Assembly (NCBI GenBank): GCA_050847315.1
Contig: CP193791.1
Length of the DNA: 64,000 bases
Direction: 5' to 3' (one strand)
From: Cedecea sp000277545
GTDB lineage: Bacteria; Pseudomonadota; Gammaproteobacteria; Enterobacterales; Enterobacteriaceae
Below, in pieces: positions 43,852 through 52,653 of this stretch (position 1 is the stretch's first letter; every line of letters starts with the position of its first letter). Under the pieces are notes generated by a model. The model ran no database searches and was not told the origin of the DNA. It saw only the letters and a program-made list of their open reading frames with translations. Made by a program: the position numbers and the translations under genes.

Positions 43852-44487
43852 ATGGCAACCGAGACTTTAAGTTGCAGCAAAAAAAGCCGTGGCCGTCCAA
43901 AAGTGTTTGACAGGGAAGCTGCACTCGACAAGGCCATGACACTCTTCTGGCAGCATGGCTATGAAGCAACATCCATGGCGCATCTGGTAGAAGCCACCGG
44001 GGCAAAGGCCCCAACGCTCTACGCGGAGTTCATCAACAAAGAAGGCCTGTTCCGCGCGGTGCTGGATCGCTATATCGCGCGCTTTGCGGCGAAGCACGAG
44101 GCCTGCCTGTTCTGTGAAGAGCAGACCATGGAAGCCGCGCTGGAGAACTATCTTTCCGCGGTCGCACAATGTTTTACCGACAAGAGCACGCCCGCTGGTT
44201 GCTTTATCATTTGCACCTCATCCGTGCTGGCGGCGTCGTCGGAAGACATCGCCGCAACGATAAAAGCCCGCCATGCCGTGCAGGAACAAACGCTGGTGCG
44301 TTTCCTTGAAATGCGCCAGCAAAAAGGCGAGATCCCGGCGGAACGTAACATTCGCTGCCTGGCAAAATACCTGTGCTGCATCATTCAGGGGATGTCGGTC
44401 AGCGCCCGCGAGAACGCCAGCTATGAAGAGTTAATGCAGATTGTGAAAACCACGGTGATGTTGATGCCGCAGTTGAAGAAGATCTGA
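43852..44487 (+). CDS. comR: TetR-family copper-responsive repressor ComR (YcfQ)
   Basis: 211 residues (E. coli 210). Helix-turn-helix ALDKAMTLFWQHGYEATSMAHLVEATGAKAPTLYAEF at the N-terminus. In E. coli ComR represses bhsA and is relieved by copper. The C-terminal domain has several Cys (CLFCEEQ, CFIICTSS, CLAKYLCC) that could bind metal. Divergent from bhsA. Confidence 0.93.
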   Translation: MATETLSCSKKSRGRPKVFDREAALDKAMTLFWQHGYEATSMAHLVEATGAKAPTLYAEFINKEGLFRAVLDRYIARFAAKHEACLFCEEQTMEAALENYLSAVAQCFTDKSTPAGCFIICTSSVLAASSEDIAATIKARHAVQEQTLVRFLEMRQQKGEIPAERNIRCLAKYLCCIIQGMSVSARENASYEELMQIVKTTVMLMPQLKKI

Positions 44488-44491
44488 TCCA

Positions 44492-44514
44492 GGGCGGCCA
44501 ATGGCCGCCCTTTT
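44492..44514. terminator. Terminator between comR and the siderophore-interacting protein gene
   Basis: GGGCGGCC, AAT, GGCCGCCC, TTTTC. Lies between two convergent stops and marks the left boundary of the aerobactin region. Confidence 0.88.
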
Positions 44515-44516
44515 CA

Positions 44517-45407
44517 CTAGCGAACTCGCCCTTTCGCCCAGTAGGCCATAAAGTTAATGGCTTCGTGCTCAACGCCACGTTCGCCAATCAAATGGCGGCG
44601 CAGCAGCTTAACCACCGTCGACTCCGCCGCTACCCAGCCGTAAAACTCGTTGCTACCGGTGGTGGCTTTATCCCACAGCAGTTCGCCTTCGGCCTCTTCC
44701 TGGACGGCTTCGTGATGGCCGCTTTCCGGCACCCTCGCCTGCATTTTTACCGCCTGAATCAGGCATTCGCCGTGGGTGGCAGAGACGGTTTTGCGCGGCA
44801 GCCAGTTGATCTCGGCGAAGCCATAGGCGCTTAAGTCCACGCAGTCCCCTTCGTCCGGCACCTCAAAAAAGGCCTGTATTTTTGGCGGCTGAGCCTGGCG
44901 AGCCAGCATTTCCAGAATGCCTCGTGCGGCGGGTAAAGCCGTCTCATCAGCGATAATCAGCGCGTTTCGCAGCCCGGCAGGCGGCGTCCATTCATAGCCG
45001 CCGCTGTCTTCCGGGTGGGCGGCGTTCGGGGCCACAATCTGGATAGCATCGCCGGGAACAGAATTAATCGCCCATGCGGAGGCCGGGCCTTCAGTGCCGT
45101 GGCTGACAAACTCCACCGTCACTTCCTGACGGGCAGGATCGACATGGCGCAGCGTATAGGTGCGGATCACCGGGCGCTTCTCTTTTGGCATCCCCTGGGC
45201 AATCTGATACCACTGCCCTTCGGCAGGCAGCGACGGCAGCGTTCCGTCTTCGGACGGAAACAGCATTTTAATACGCTGATCAGGCGAGTCACATTTCATC
45301 TGCGCCACATCAGGCCCGCTAAATACCAGGCTCAACAGCGAAGGCGACACGGCCGTTTTCCGCGCCAGTTGAACGTTAAACAGACGATAGCCCTGAACTC
45401 CAGCCAT
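44517..45407 (-). CDS. Siderophore-interacting protein (ViuB/YqjH-type ferric reductase)
   Basis: 296 residues. N-terminal FAD-binding domain with RTYTLR and HGTEGPASAWA, C-terminal NAD(P)H-binding domain with LIIADETALPAARGIL and YGWVAAESTVVKLLRR. Such cytoplasmic flavoproteins reduce Fe3+-siderophores to release iron; aerobactin is the likely substrate here. The gene begins 15 bases after the exporter stop with AAGGAAAAGTT before its ATG, so the two form an operon. Not part of the classic pColV aerobactin set. Confidence 0.88.
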   Translation of the reverse strand: MAGVQGYRLFNVQLARKTAVSPSLLSLVFSGPDVAQMKCDSPDQRIKMLFPSEDGTLPSLPAEGQWYQIAQGMPKEKRPVIRTYTLRHVDPARQEVTVEFVSHGTEGPASAWAINSVPGDAIQIVAPNAAHPEDSGGYEWTPPAGLRNALIIADETALPAARGILEMLARQAQPPKIQAFFEVPDEGDCVDLSAYGFAEINWLPRKTVSATHGECLIQAVKMQARVPESGHHEAVQEEAEGELLWDKATTGSNEFYGWVAAESTVVKLLRRHLIGERGVEHEAINFMAYWAKGRVR

Positions 45408-45422
45408 AACTTTTCCTTACGC

Positions 45423-46634
45423 TTAAATTACAGAATGACGTGAACGGTGGCGGCTGCGCCAGATAACGCCGGACACCACGGTAAATAACACGGCGGCTAA
45501 AAAGGCCACCATAATCAGCGCTGCCTCAGCGCCCGTTTTTGATACCAGCGGCACCAGCATGGCACAAAGCCCGTAGCCCAGAGTGTGGCTGGTCGCGACC
45601 CAGCCGGCCCCTGCACCATCGGCAAGCTTGTCGTTCAGCAACAGCTGATAGGCCGGGGTCGCCAGCGCGGCCCCAAACGACAGTACCGCGCAGCCGACGT
45701 AAAACAGCCACAGCTGGACGGAAATCATCATCGCCAGGCCAACGATCATCAGCAGCCCGGCGCTCAACAGGAGCGCCATTGGCTTCAGGCGCTGTGGCCG
45801 GAGAATGCCAAACTGTGCGGAGAGCGAAGCCACCGCGGCCAGGCTCAGCAGCCAGGCAACCTGATGGCTAATTGCGGCGGTATCCGTGGCAAACTGGCGG
45901 CCAAGCGCCGGAGAGAGCCCCAGCTGCATCAGGCTGACCGAGGCCGAAAGCAGCAAGGCACACAGCAGATAAGGCAGGCAATCGGGCCGAAGACGAGCGC
46001 TTTTACGCTCGGCTGCGGGCTGCGGCGGCGTGCCCGGCAGACGCAACAGCATCACCAGCGCCAGCAGCGGGGCGACCATCAGAAGTCCCAACGGGGCAAG
46101 CGGATGAATCGCTAACATGCCGGCGGCGCAAAGCGGGCCAAACAAGCGCCCGCTGCTCAACCCGGAGCTGATCGTGGCCAGCGCCGCCATGCGCTTTCCT
46201 TCCCCGGCACGCTGCAGCGCCCAGACCTGGCAGGCCGGAACCATCGCCGACACGGTCAAGCCGTAGATAATCCTCGCCACAATCAATATGCCCAATCCGA
46301 CGTAACCCGCGACCGCATCCGTGGCCAGCAGCAGGCAACCAAGTCCGAGCAGCATAAAGCTTGCGCCATAGCCTCCCAGCGCCCAAAGCACCACGGGCTT
46401 ACTGCCGAGGCGCGCAATCTGTTTCCCCCACCACGGCGAGGACGGTAAAAACAGCATCGACCCAAGCGTTAGCAATGCCGCCCAGACGGACAGGCTCAGA
46501 TGTGTCTGCATCACCAGCACCGGGATCGCGACCAGCAGGCCGTTTTGTCCGACGCCAAGTAGCCCGGCGCTCAGCGCAAGTGGCCAACATGAAAGGGATT
46601 TTTGCGGCGAATCCGCCAGTTCTAGCGATGTCAA
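45423..46634 (-). CDS. shiF: MFS transporter, ShiF-like putative aerobactin exporter
   Basis: 403 residues, twelve membrane segments, major facilitator superfamily. Position and direction match shiF, which lies divergent upstream of iucA on pColV-type plasmids and in Shigella and is linked to aerobactin export. The frame opens with a TTG at 46634 with only a weak ribosome-binding site; no ATG lies near, so this start is provisional. Shares the Fur-controlled region with iucA. Confidence 0.8.
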   Translation of the reverse strand: MTSLELADSPQKSLSCWPLALSAGLLGVGQNGLLVAIPVLVMQTHLSLSVWAALLTLGSMLFLPSSPWWGKQIARLGSKPVVLWALGGYGASFMLLGLGCLLLATDAVAGYVGLGILIVARIIYGLTVSAMVPACQVWALQRAGEGKRMAALATISSGLSSGRLFGPLCAAGMLAIHPLAPLGLLMVAPLLALVMLLRLPGTPPQPAAERKSARLRPDCLPYLLCALLLSASVSLMQLGLSPALGRQFATDTAAISHQVAWLLSLAAVASLSAQFGILRPQRLKPMALLLSAGLLMIVGLAMMISVQLWLFYVGCAVLSFGAALATPAYQLLLNDKLADGAGAGWVATSHTLGYGLCAMLVPLVSKTGAEAALIMVAFLAAVLFTVVSGVIWRSRHRSRHSVI

Positions 46635-46699
46635 AATGTTACTAACCCGTGTGGTTATTGTGCGTATTTGTAAAATTAATTTTATCTATTCTAACAATT

Positions 46700-46718
46700 G
46701 TTATTGATAATGAGAAAC
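46700..46718 (+). promoter_or_regulatory. Fur box at the aerobactin divergent promoter
   Basis: GTTATTGATAATGAGAAAC agrees with the 19-base Fur consensus at about 13 positions. It sits in the 129-base gap between the exporter gene and iucA, where a Fur box controls the pColV operon. A second, weaker AT-rich match lies near 46733-46747. Predicts iron repression of both arms. Confidence 0.75.
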
Positions 46719-46763
46719 GTTATCGGCAGAATTCGCATTATCATAACGCGTGGAAACTGTTTG

Positions 46764-48491
46764 ATGATGACTTTGCCAAATAAAACTCTGGCCTGGGATG
46801 TGGCCGCACAGTGCTTTCTTAATTCCCTTGTCCGTGAAACCAGCGACTGGCGACTGACCGACAGCCACCCAGCCGAACTCATTATCCCCCTGGGGGAACA
46901 GCAGGCGCTCTACTTCAAAGTGGCCTATTTCTCTCCCACCCAGCATCACCGCTTCGAATTCCCGGCTCGTCTGGTCACTGCCACCGGCAGTCAGCCGATA
47001 GACTTCGCCACCCTTTCCCAGCTGATTGTCGATAAACTCCAGCACCAGCAGATGCTGCCAGCCACCGGTTGCGAAGCGTTTTATCAGCGCGTAATGGAAA
47101 GCCATGCCCACACGCAGCAGGCGATTGAAGCCCGTCATGACTGGAATGGGCTGCGCGAAAAAGCGCTGAATTTTGGCGAAGCCGAGCAGGCATTGCTGGT
47201 GGGACACGCCTTCCACCCGGCGCCAAAATCCCACGAACCGTTTAACCAGCAGGAAGCCGAGCGCTATCTGCCTGACTTCGCCCCGCATTTCCCGCTGCGC
47301 TGGTTCGCCGTAGATAAAAGCTACCTGGCGGGCGAAAGTCTGCACCTCAATCTGCAGCAGCGCCTGACGCGCTTTGCGGCTGAAAATGCGCCGCAGCTGC
47401 TGAGCGAGCTCAGCGACAATCAATGGCTGTTCCCGCTGCATCCGTGGCAGGCCGGCTATCTGCTGGAGCAGGACTGGTGCCAGCAGCTGGTCGCCAAAGG
47501 TTTGGTGAAAGATTTAGGCGAAGCCGGTGCACCATGGCTGCCGACCACTTCTTCGCGCTCGCTTTACTGCGCCACCAGCCGCGACATGATCAAGTTTTCT
47601 CTGAGCGTGCGCCTGACCAACTCCGTGCGTACGCTGTCGGTAAAAGAAGTTAAACGCGGCATGCGCCTGGCGCGCCTGGCGCAAACTGACCGCTGGCAAA
47701 CGCTGCAGGCCCGCTTCCCGACCTTCCGCGTGATGCAGGAAGACGGCTGGGCCGGACTGCGCGATCTCCACGGCAACATCATGGAAGAAAGCCTGTTTGC
47801 CCTGCGCGAAAACCTGTTGGTTGAGCAGCCGCAGAGCCAGACTAACGTCCTGGTTTCCCTGACCCAGTCAGCCCCGGACGGCGGAGATTCCCTGCTGGTT
47901 GCCGCCGTGAACCGCCTGAGCTCTCGCCTTAGGATCACGCCGAAACAGGCTGCACACGCCTGGGTCGACGCCTATTGCCAGCAGGTGCTGAAACCGCTGT
48001 TTACCGCCGAAGCGGATTACGGCCTGGTTCTCCTCGCTCACCAGCAAAATATTCTGGTGGAGATGCAGCAGGATCTGCCGGTCGGGCTTATCTACCGCGA
48101 CTGCCAGGGCAGCGCTTTTATGCCGCATGCCGCAGGCTGGCTCGACATGATTGGCGAAGCACAGGCGGAAAACGTCTTCACCCGCGAACAGCTGCTGCGC
48201 TACTTCCCTTACTACCTGCTGGTCAATTCGACCTTCGCCGTGACCGCCGCGCTGGGTGCTGCGGGGCTGGATAGCGAAGTGAACCTGATGAGCCGTGTAC
48301 GCAGCGCGCTTAGCGCCGTGCGTGACGAGGTGACGCATAAAACCTGCCTCGACTACGTGCTGGAAAGCCCGCACTGGAACGTGAAGGGGAACTTCTTCTG
48401 CTACCTGCACGACCATAACGAAAACACCATCGTCGATCCTTCGGTGATTTATTTCGACTTTGTAAACCCGCTGCTGGCTCAGGAGGGCTGA
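46764..48491 (+). CDS. iucA: Aerobactin synthase subunit IucA (NIS synthetase)
   Basis: 575 residues, highly similar to plasmid IucA. ATP-dependent NRPS-independent siderophore synthetase that joins N6-acetyl-N6-hydroxylysine to citrate. Family motifs: FPLHPWQAGYL, TTSSRSLYCATSRDMIKFSLSVRLTNSVRT (read as one block) and GLIYRDCQGSAF. ATG at 46764, with a second ATG directly after it; GGAAA lies ~10 bases upstream. First gene of iucABCD-iutA. Confidence 0.97.
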   Translation: MMTLPNKTLAWDVAAQCFLNSLVRETSDWRLTDSHPAELIIPLGEQQALYFKVAYFSPTQHHRFEFPARLVTATGSQPIDFATLSQLIVDKLQHQQMLPATGCEAFYQRVMESHAHTQQAIEARHDWNGLREKALNFGEAEQALLVGHAFHPAPKSHEPFNQQEAERYLPDFAPHFPLRWFAVDKSYLAGESLHLNLQQRLTRFAAENAPQLLSELSDNQWLFPLHPWQAGYLLEQDWCQQLVAKGLVKDLGEAGAPWLPTTSSRSLYCATSRDMIKFSLSVRLTNSVRTLSVKEVKRGMRLARLAQTDRWQTLQARFPTFRVMQEDGWAGLRDLHGNIMEESLFALRENLLVEQPQSQTNVLVSLTQSAPDGGDSLLVAAVNRLSSRLRITPKQAAHAWVDAYCQQVLKPLFTAEADYGLVLLAHQQNILVEMQQDLPVGLIYRDCQGSAFMPHAAGWLDMIGEAQAENVFTREQLLRYFPYYLLVNSTFAVTAALGAAGLDSEVNLMSRVRSALSAVRDEVTHKTCLDYVLESPHWNVKGNFFCYLHDHNENTIVDPSVIYFDFVNPLLAQEG

Positions 48492-49439
48492 ATGTTTCAG
48501 GCATCTATTGTTCACGGCGGCCACGGGCTGCGCTGTGAAAAGCTCAATAAGCCTCTGAATCTGAGCTGGGGCCAGGACGGCGGCGCGGTCCTGTACTGGC
48601 CGGGCGAACTGCCTGCAGGCTGGCTGCGCGATGCGCTGGATCAGATGTTCGTCGCGGCACCGCAGCTTACTTCCATCGTGCTGCCTTACGCCGAATGGCG
48701 CGAAGAACCGCAGGCGCTGGTGCTGTTCGATCTGCTGAAAAGCGACATCGTTCACCGCGCAACCTTCTGGCAGCAACCGCTGTGGCTCAGCGCTCCGGCG
48801 AAGCATGCTTCCGGCGAAATGGTATTTGACGCTGAGCGCGAGATCTATTTCCCGCTGCGCCCTGCCCGCCCGTACGGGGAAGTTTACCGCCGCTACGATC
48901 CGCGCGTTCGCAAAACGCTGAGCTTCCGCGTGGCCGATCCGGCGTTGGACGCAGAACGTTTTACCCGCTGGATGAACGATCCGCGCGTGGACTATTTCTG
49001 GGAGCAAAGCGGCTCGCGGGAGGTACAAACCGCGTATCTGGAGCGCCAGCTCACCGGAAAACATGCGTTTCCGCTGATCGGCTGCTTTGATGACCAGCCG
49101 TTCAGCTACTTCGAAATTTACTGGGCAGCGGAAGATCGCATCGGCCGCCATTACCCGTGGCAGCCGTTTGATCGCGGCCTGCATCTGCTGGTGGGCGAGC
49201 AGCAGTGGCGCGGCGCGCACTATGTACAAAGCTGGCTGCGTGGCTTAACCCACTACCTTCTGCTGGACGAGCCGCGCACGCAGCGCACCGTGCTGGAGCC
49301 GCGCGCCGACAACCAGCGCCTGTTCAAGCATCTGGAGCCTGCGGGCTATGTGACGCGCAAGGAATTTGACTTCCCGCACAAGCGTTCACGCCTGGTCATG
49401 GCTGACCGCCACAACTTCTTTAGCGAGGTAGGCCTGTAA
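48492..49439 (+). CDS. iucB: N(6)-hydroxylysine O-acetyltransferase IucB
   Basis: 315 residues. GNAT-type acyltransferase of the IucB/AlcB group; transfers acetyl from acetyl-CoA to N6-hydroxylysine. The catalytic region near EIYWAAEDRIGRHYPWQPFDRGLHLLVG is conserved. The ATG abuts the iucA stop; the stop overlaps iucC by one base (TAATG). Confidence 0.96.
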   Translation: MFQASIVHGGHGLRCEKLNKPLNLSWGQDGGAVLYWPGELPAGWLRDALDQMFVAAPQLTSIVLPYAEWREEPQALVLFDLLKSDIVHRATFWQQPLWLSAPAKHASGEMVFDAEREIYFPLRPARPYGEVYRRYDPRVRKTLSFRVADPALDAERFTRWMNDPRVDYFWEQSGSREVQTAYLERQLTGKHAFPLIGCFDDQPFSYFEIYWAAEDRIGRHYPWQPFDRGLHLLVGEQQWRGAHYVQSWLRGLTHYLLLDEPRTQRTVLEPRADNQRLFKHLEPAGYVTRKEFDFPHKRSRLVMADRHNFFSEVGL

Positions 49440-51172
49440 TGAATCGCAAGGATTGGGATTTCGTTAACCGCCAGCTGGTAGCCAAAATGCTGGCTGAGCT
49501 GGAGTACGAGCAGGTTTTTCAGGCCGAATCGCTGGGCGAAAATCGCTACTGCATCAGCTTAGCCGGGGCCGAGTGGCATTTTAACGCCGAGCGCGGCATC
49601 TGGGGCTGGCTGTGGGTAGACGCGCAAACGCTGCGCTGTGCGGACGAGCCTGTGCTAGCGCAGACGCTGCTCATGCAGCTCAAGCCGGTGTTGTCGATGA
49701 GCGACGCCACCGTGGCCGAGCATATGCAGGATCTGTACGCCACGCTGCTGGGCGACCTGCAGCTGCTGAAAGCGCGCCGCGGCATGAGCGCTGATAACCT
49801 GATCGATCTCGACGCTGACCGCCTGCAGTGCCTGCTGAGCGGCCACCCGAAATTTGCCTTTAACAAAGGGCGTCGCGGCTGGGGCAAAGAGGCGCTGGAG
49901 CGCTATGCGCCGGAGTATGCCAATACCTTCCAGCTGCACTGGCTGGCGGTTAAACGCGAACATATGGTCTGGCGCTGCGATAGCGAACTGGATATTCAGC
50001 AGCTTATCGCCGCCGCGATGGACGAGCAGGAGCTGGCCCGCTTTACGCAGGCGTGGCAGAACAATGGCCTGGATGATAACTGGCTGCCGCTGCCGGTGCA
50101 TCCGTGGCAGTGGCAGCAGAAAATTGCGCTGGATTTCGTGGCCGATCTCGCCGAAGGCAAGATGGTGTCTCTGGGCGAATTTGGTGACCAGTGGCTGGCC
50201 CAGCAGTCGCTGCGCACCCTGACCAACGCCAGCCGCCAGGGCGGGTTAGACATCAAGCTGCCGCTGACGATTTACAACACCTCCTGCTACCGCGGTATTC
50301 CGGGCAAGTACATTGCCGCCGGGCCGCTGGCTTCCCGCTGGCTGCAGAACGTCTTTGCTACCGACAGCACGCTGGTGAAAACCGGGGCGGTGATCCTCGG
50401 CGAACCGGCTGCCGGCTATGTTTCTCATGCAGGTTACGCCGCGCTGGCTCAGGCGCCCTATCGCTACCAGGAGATGCTGGGCGTTATCTGGCGCGAGAAC
50501 CCGACCCGCTGGCTGAAGCCTGACGAGACGCCGATTCTGATGGCGACCCTGATGGAGTGCGACGAAAACAATCAGCCGCTGATCGGGGCCTATATTGCCC
50601 GCTCCGGCATGGATGCAGAAGCCTGGCTGACGCAGATGTTCCGCGTGGTGGTGGTGCCGCTGTATCACCTGCTCTGCCGCTATGGCGTGGCGCTGATCGC
50701 CCATGGACAAAATATTACGCTCGCCATGAAAGACGGCGTGCCGCAGCGCGTGCTGCTGAAAGATTTTCAGGGCGATATGCGTCTGGTGAAGGATGAGTTC
50801 CCGGAGATGGACTCCCTGCCTCAGGAAGTGCGGGATGTGACCGCCCGTCTGAGCGCCGACTATTTAATTCATGATTTGCAGACCGGCCATTTTGTGACGG
50901 TGCTGCGTTTTGTTTCGCCGCTCATGGCCCGCCTTGGCGTGCCGGAGAGACGCTTTTATCAGCTGCTGGCCGCAGTGTTGAGTGATTACATGCAGGAACA
51001 CCCGCAAATGTCGGCGCGTTTTGCGCTTTTCTCACTCTTTAAGCCACAAATCATCCGCGTTGTGCTGAACCCGGTAAAACTGACCTGGCCTGACCAGGAC
51101 GGCGGCAGCCGCATGCTGCCGAATTACCTCGAGGATCTGCAAAACCCGCTGTGGCTGGTAACCAGGGATTGA
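49439..51172 (+). CDS. iucC: Aerobactin synthase IucC (NIS synthetase)
   Basis: 577 residues, paralogue of IucA. Adds the second acetyl-hydroxylysine to finish aerobactin. Motifs: LPVHPWQWQQKIA, KLPLTIYNTSCYRGIPGKY and LIAHGQNITLAM, followed by VLLKDFQGDMRLV. Translationally coupled to iucB and followed by iucD after three bases. Confidence 0.97.
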   Translation: MNRKDWDFVNRQLVAKMLAELEYEQVFQAESLGENRYCISLAGAEWHFNAERGIWGWLWVDAQTLRCADEPVLAQTLLMQLKPVLSMSDATVAEHMQDLYATLLGDLQLLKARRGMSADNLIDLDADRLQCLLSGHPKFAFNKGRRGWGKEALERYAPEYANTFQLHWLAVKREHMVWRCDSELDIQQLIAAAMDEQELARFTQAWQNNGLDDNWLPLPVHPWQWQQKIALDFVADLAEGKMVSLGEFGDQWLAQQSLRTLTNASRQGGLDIKLPLTIYNTSCYRGIPGKYIAAGPLASRWLQNVFATDSTLVKTGAVILGEPAAGYVSHAGYAALAQAPYRYQEMLGVIWRENPTRWLKPDETPILMATLMECDENNQPLIGAYIARSGMDAEAWLTQMFRVVVVPLYHLLCRYGVALIAHGQNITLAMKDGVPQRVLLKDFQGDMRLVKDEFPEMDSLPQEVRDVTARLSADYLIHDLQTGHFVTVLRFVSPLMARLGVPERRFYQLLAAVLSDYMQEHPQMSARFALFSLFKPQIIRVVLNPVKLTWPDQDGGSRMLPNYLEDLQNPLWLVTRD

Positions 51173-51175
51173 ATT

Positions 51176-52531
51176 ATGACAAACACTGTTGATTTTATTG
51201 GCGTAGGTATCGGCCCGTTTAACCTGAGCATTGCGGCGCTGTCTCACGAAGCAGAGGGATTTAGCAGCCAGTTCTATGACAGCCGCCCTGACTTTGCGTG
51301 GCACCCGGGCATGTTAGTGCCGGACTGCCATATGCAGACCATGTTCCTGAAAGACCTGGTCAGCGCCGTGGCCCCCACCAGCCCGTTCAGCTTTGTGAAC
51401 TACCTGGTGAAACGTAAAAAATTCTACCGTTTTCTGACCACCGAGCTGCGCACCGTCTCGCGCGATGAGTTTTCGGACTACCTGCGCTGGGCCGCAGAGG
51501 GCATGAACAACCTGCAGTTTAACCAGACGGTTGAGCGCGTTGATTTCGACGAGCAGCGCAGGCTGTTTGTGGTGCAGACCGGCCAGGGGGAAACGCTGGC
51601 GCGCAACATTTGCCTCGGCATTGGCAAGCAGCCTCACCTGCCGCCGTGCGTAAAAGCCGCCACGCCAACCTGCTTCCACGCCAGCGAAATGAGCTTGCGT
51701 CTGCCGAATCTGGCCGGGAAACGCGTCACGGTGGTTGGCGGCGGGCAAAGCGGTGCCGACCTGTTCCTGAATGCGTTCCGTGGCGCCTGGGGCGAAGTTG
51801 CCGAAGTGAACTGGGTTTCACGCCGCAATAACTTTAACGCGCTGGATGAAGCCGCGTTTGCCAACGAATACTTCACGCCGGAATACGTCACCGGCTTTGT
51901 GGGCCTGAATGAAGGCGCGCGGCAGAAAATGCTCGATGAGCAGAAGATGACCTCCGATGGCATTACCGCCGATTCGCTGCTGACCATCTACCGCGAGCTG
52001 TATCACCGCTTTGAAGTGCTCGGGCTGCCGCGCAATGCTCGCCTGCTGCCAAGCCGCTCTGTAACAGGCCTTGAAAGCCGTGGCCAGGGCTGGCAGCTGC
52101 TGCTGGAACACCATCTGGACAAGGGCTATGACACGCTGGACAGCGACGTGGTGATTTTCGCCACCGGCTACCGCCCTACGCTGCCGCAAATGCTTTCGCC
52201 GTTAATGTCACGCATGACGATGCTGGATGAGTGCAACTTCAAAGTGCGCGACGACTTTACGCTGGAGTGGAATGGCCCGGCCGGAAATAACATCTTCGCG
52301 GTCAACGCCAGCATGCAAACCCACGGCATTGCCGAGCCGCAGCTGAGCCTGATGGCGTGGCGCTCCGCCAAAATTCTGAATCGCGCGCTGGGGCGTGATT
52401 TGTTCGATCTCAGTACGCCGCCCGCGCTGATCCAATGGCGCAGCGGCAGCCGGGAAAAACCGCAGCACAGCGCTGCGTCCTTAACTCACTACTCCTCAAA
52501 ATCATTCGAAATGCAGCCCGGCGCTAACTGA
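51176..52531 (+). CDS. iucD: L-lysine N6-monooxygenase IucD
   Basis: 451 residues. FAD motif GVGIGPFNLSIAAL, NADPH motif VVGGGQSGADLFL, and the late ATGYRP motif typical of N-hydroxylating monooxygenases. First step of aerobactin synthesis, lysine to N6-hydroxylysine. The C-terminal tail (about 20 residues ending PGAN) looks slightly longer or different from the plasmid protein as I remember it. Confidence 0.96.
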   Translation: MTNTVDFIGVGIGPFNLSIAALSHEAEGFSSQFYDSRPDFAWHPGMLVPDCHMQTMFLKDLVSAVAPTSPFSFVNYLVKRKKFYRFLTTELRTVSRDEFSDYLRWAAEGMNNLQFNQTVERVDFDEQRRLFVVQTGQGETLARNICLGIGKQPHLPPCVKAATPTCFHASEMSLRLPNLAGKRVTVVGGGQSGADLFLNAFRGAWGEVAEVNWVSRRNNFNALDEAAFANEYFTPEYVTGFVGLNEGARQKMLDEQKMTSDGITADSLLTIYRELYHRFEVLGLPRNARLLPSRSVTGLESRGQGWQLLLEHHLDKGYDTLDSDVVIFATGYRPTLPQMLSPLMSRMTMLDECNFKVRDDFTLEWNGPAGNNIFAVNASMQTHGIAEPQLSLMAWRSAKILNRALGRDLFDLSTPPALIQWRSGSREKPQHSAASLTHYSSKSFEMQPGAN

Positions 52532-52653
52532 GTTTATCCCCCGGAACGCAGGCCACTGCGGGACGGGGGTAACCGTTAACCCCGCGTCAAATTGAAGAAT
52601 GACGAGGACACAGCATATTTGGGCCGATGTTTGTCAGCCCGTATGAAGGAACA

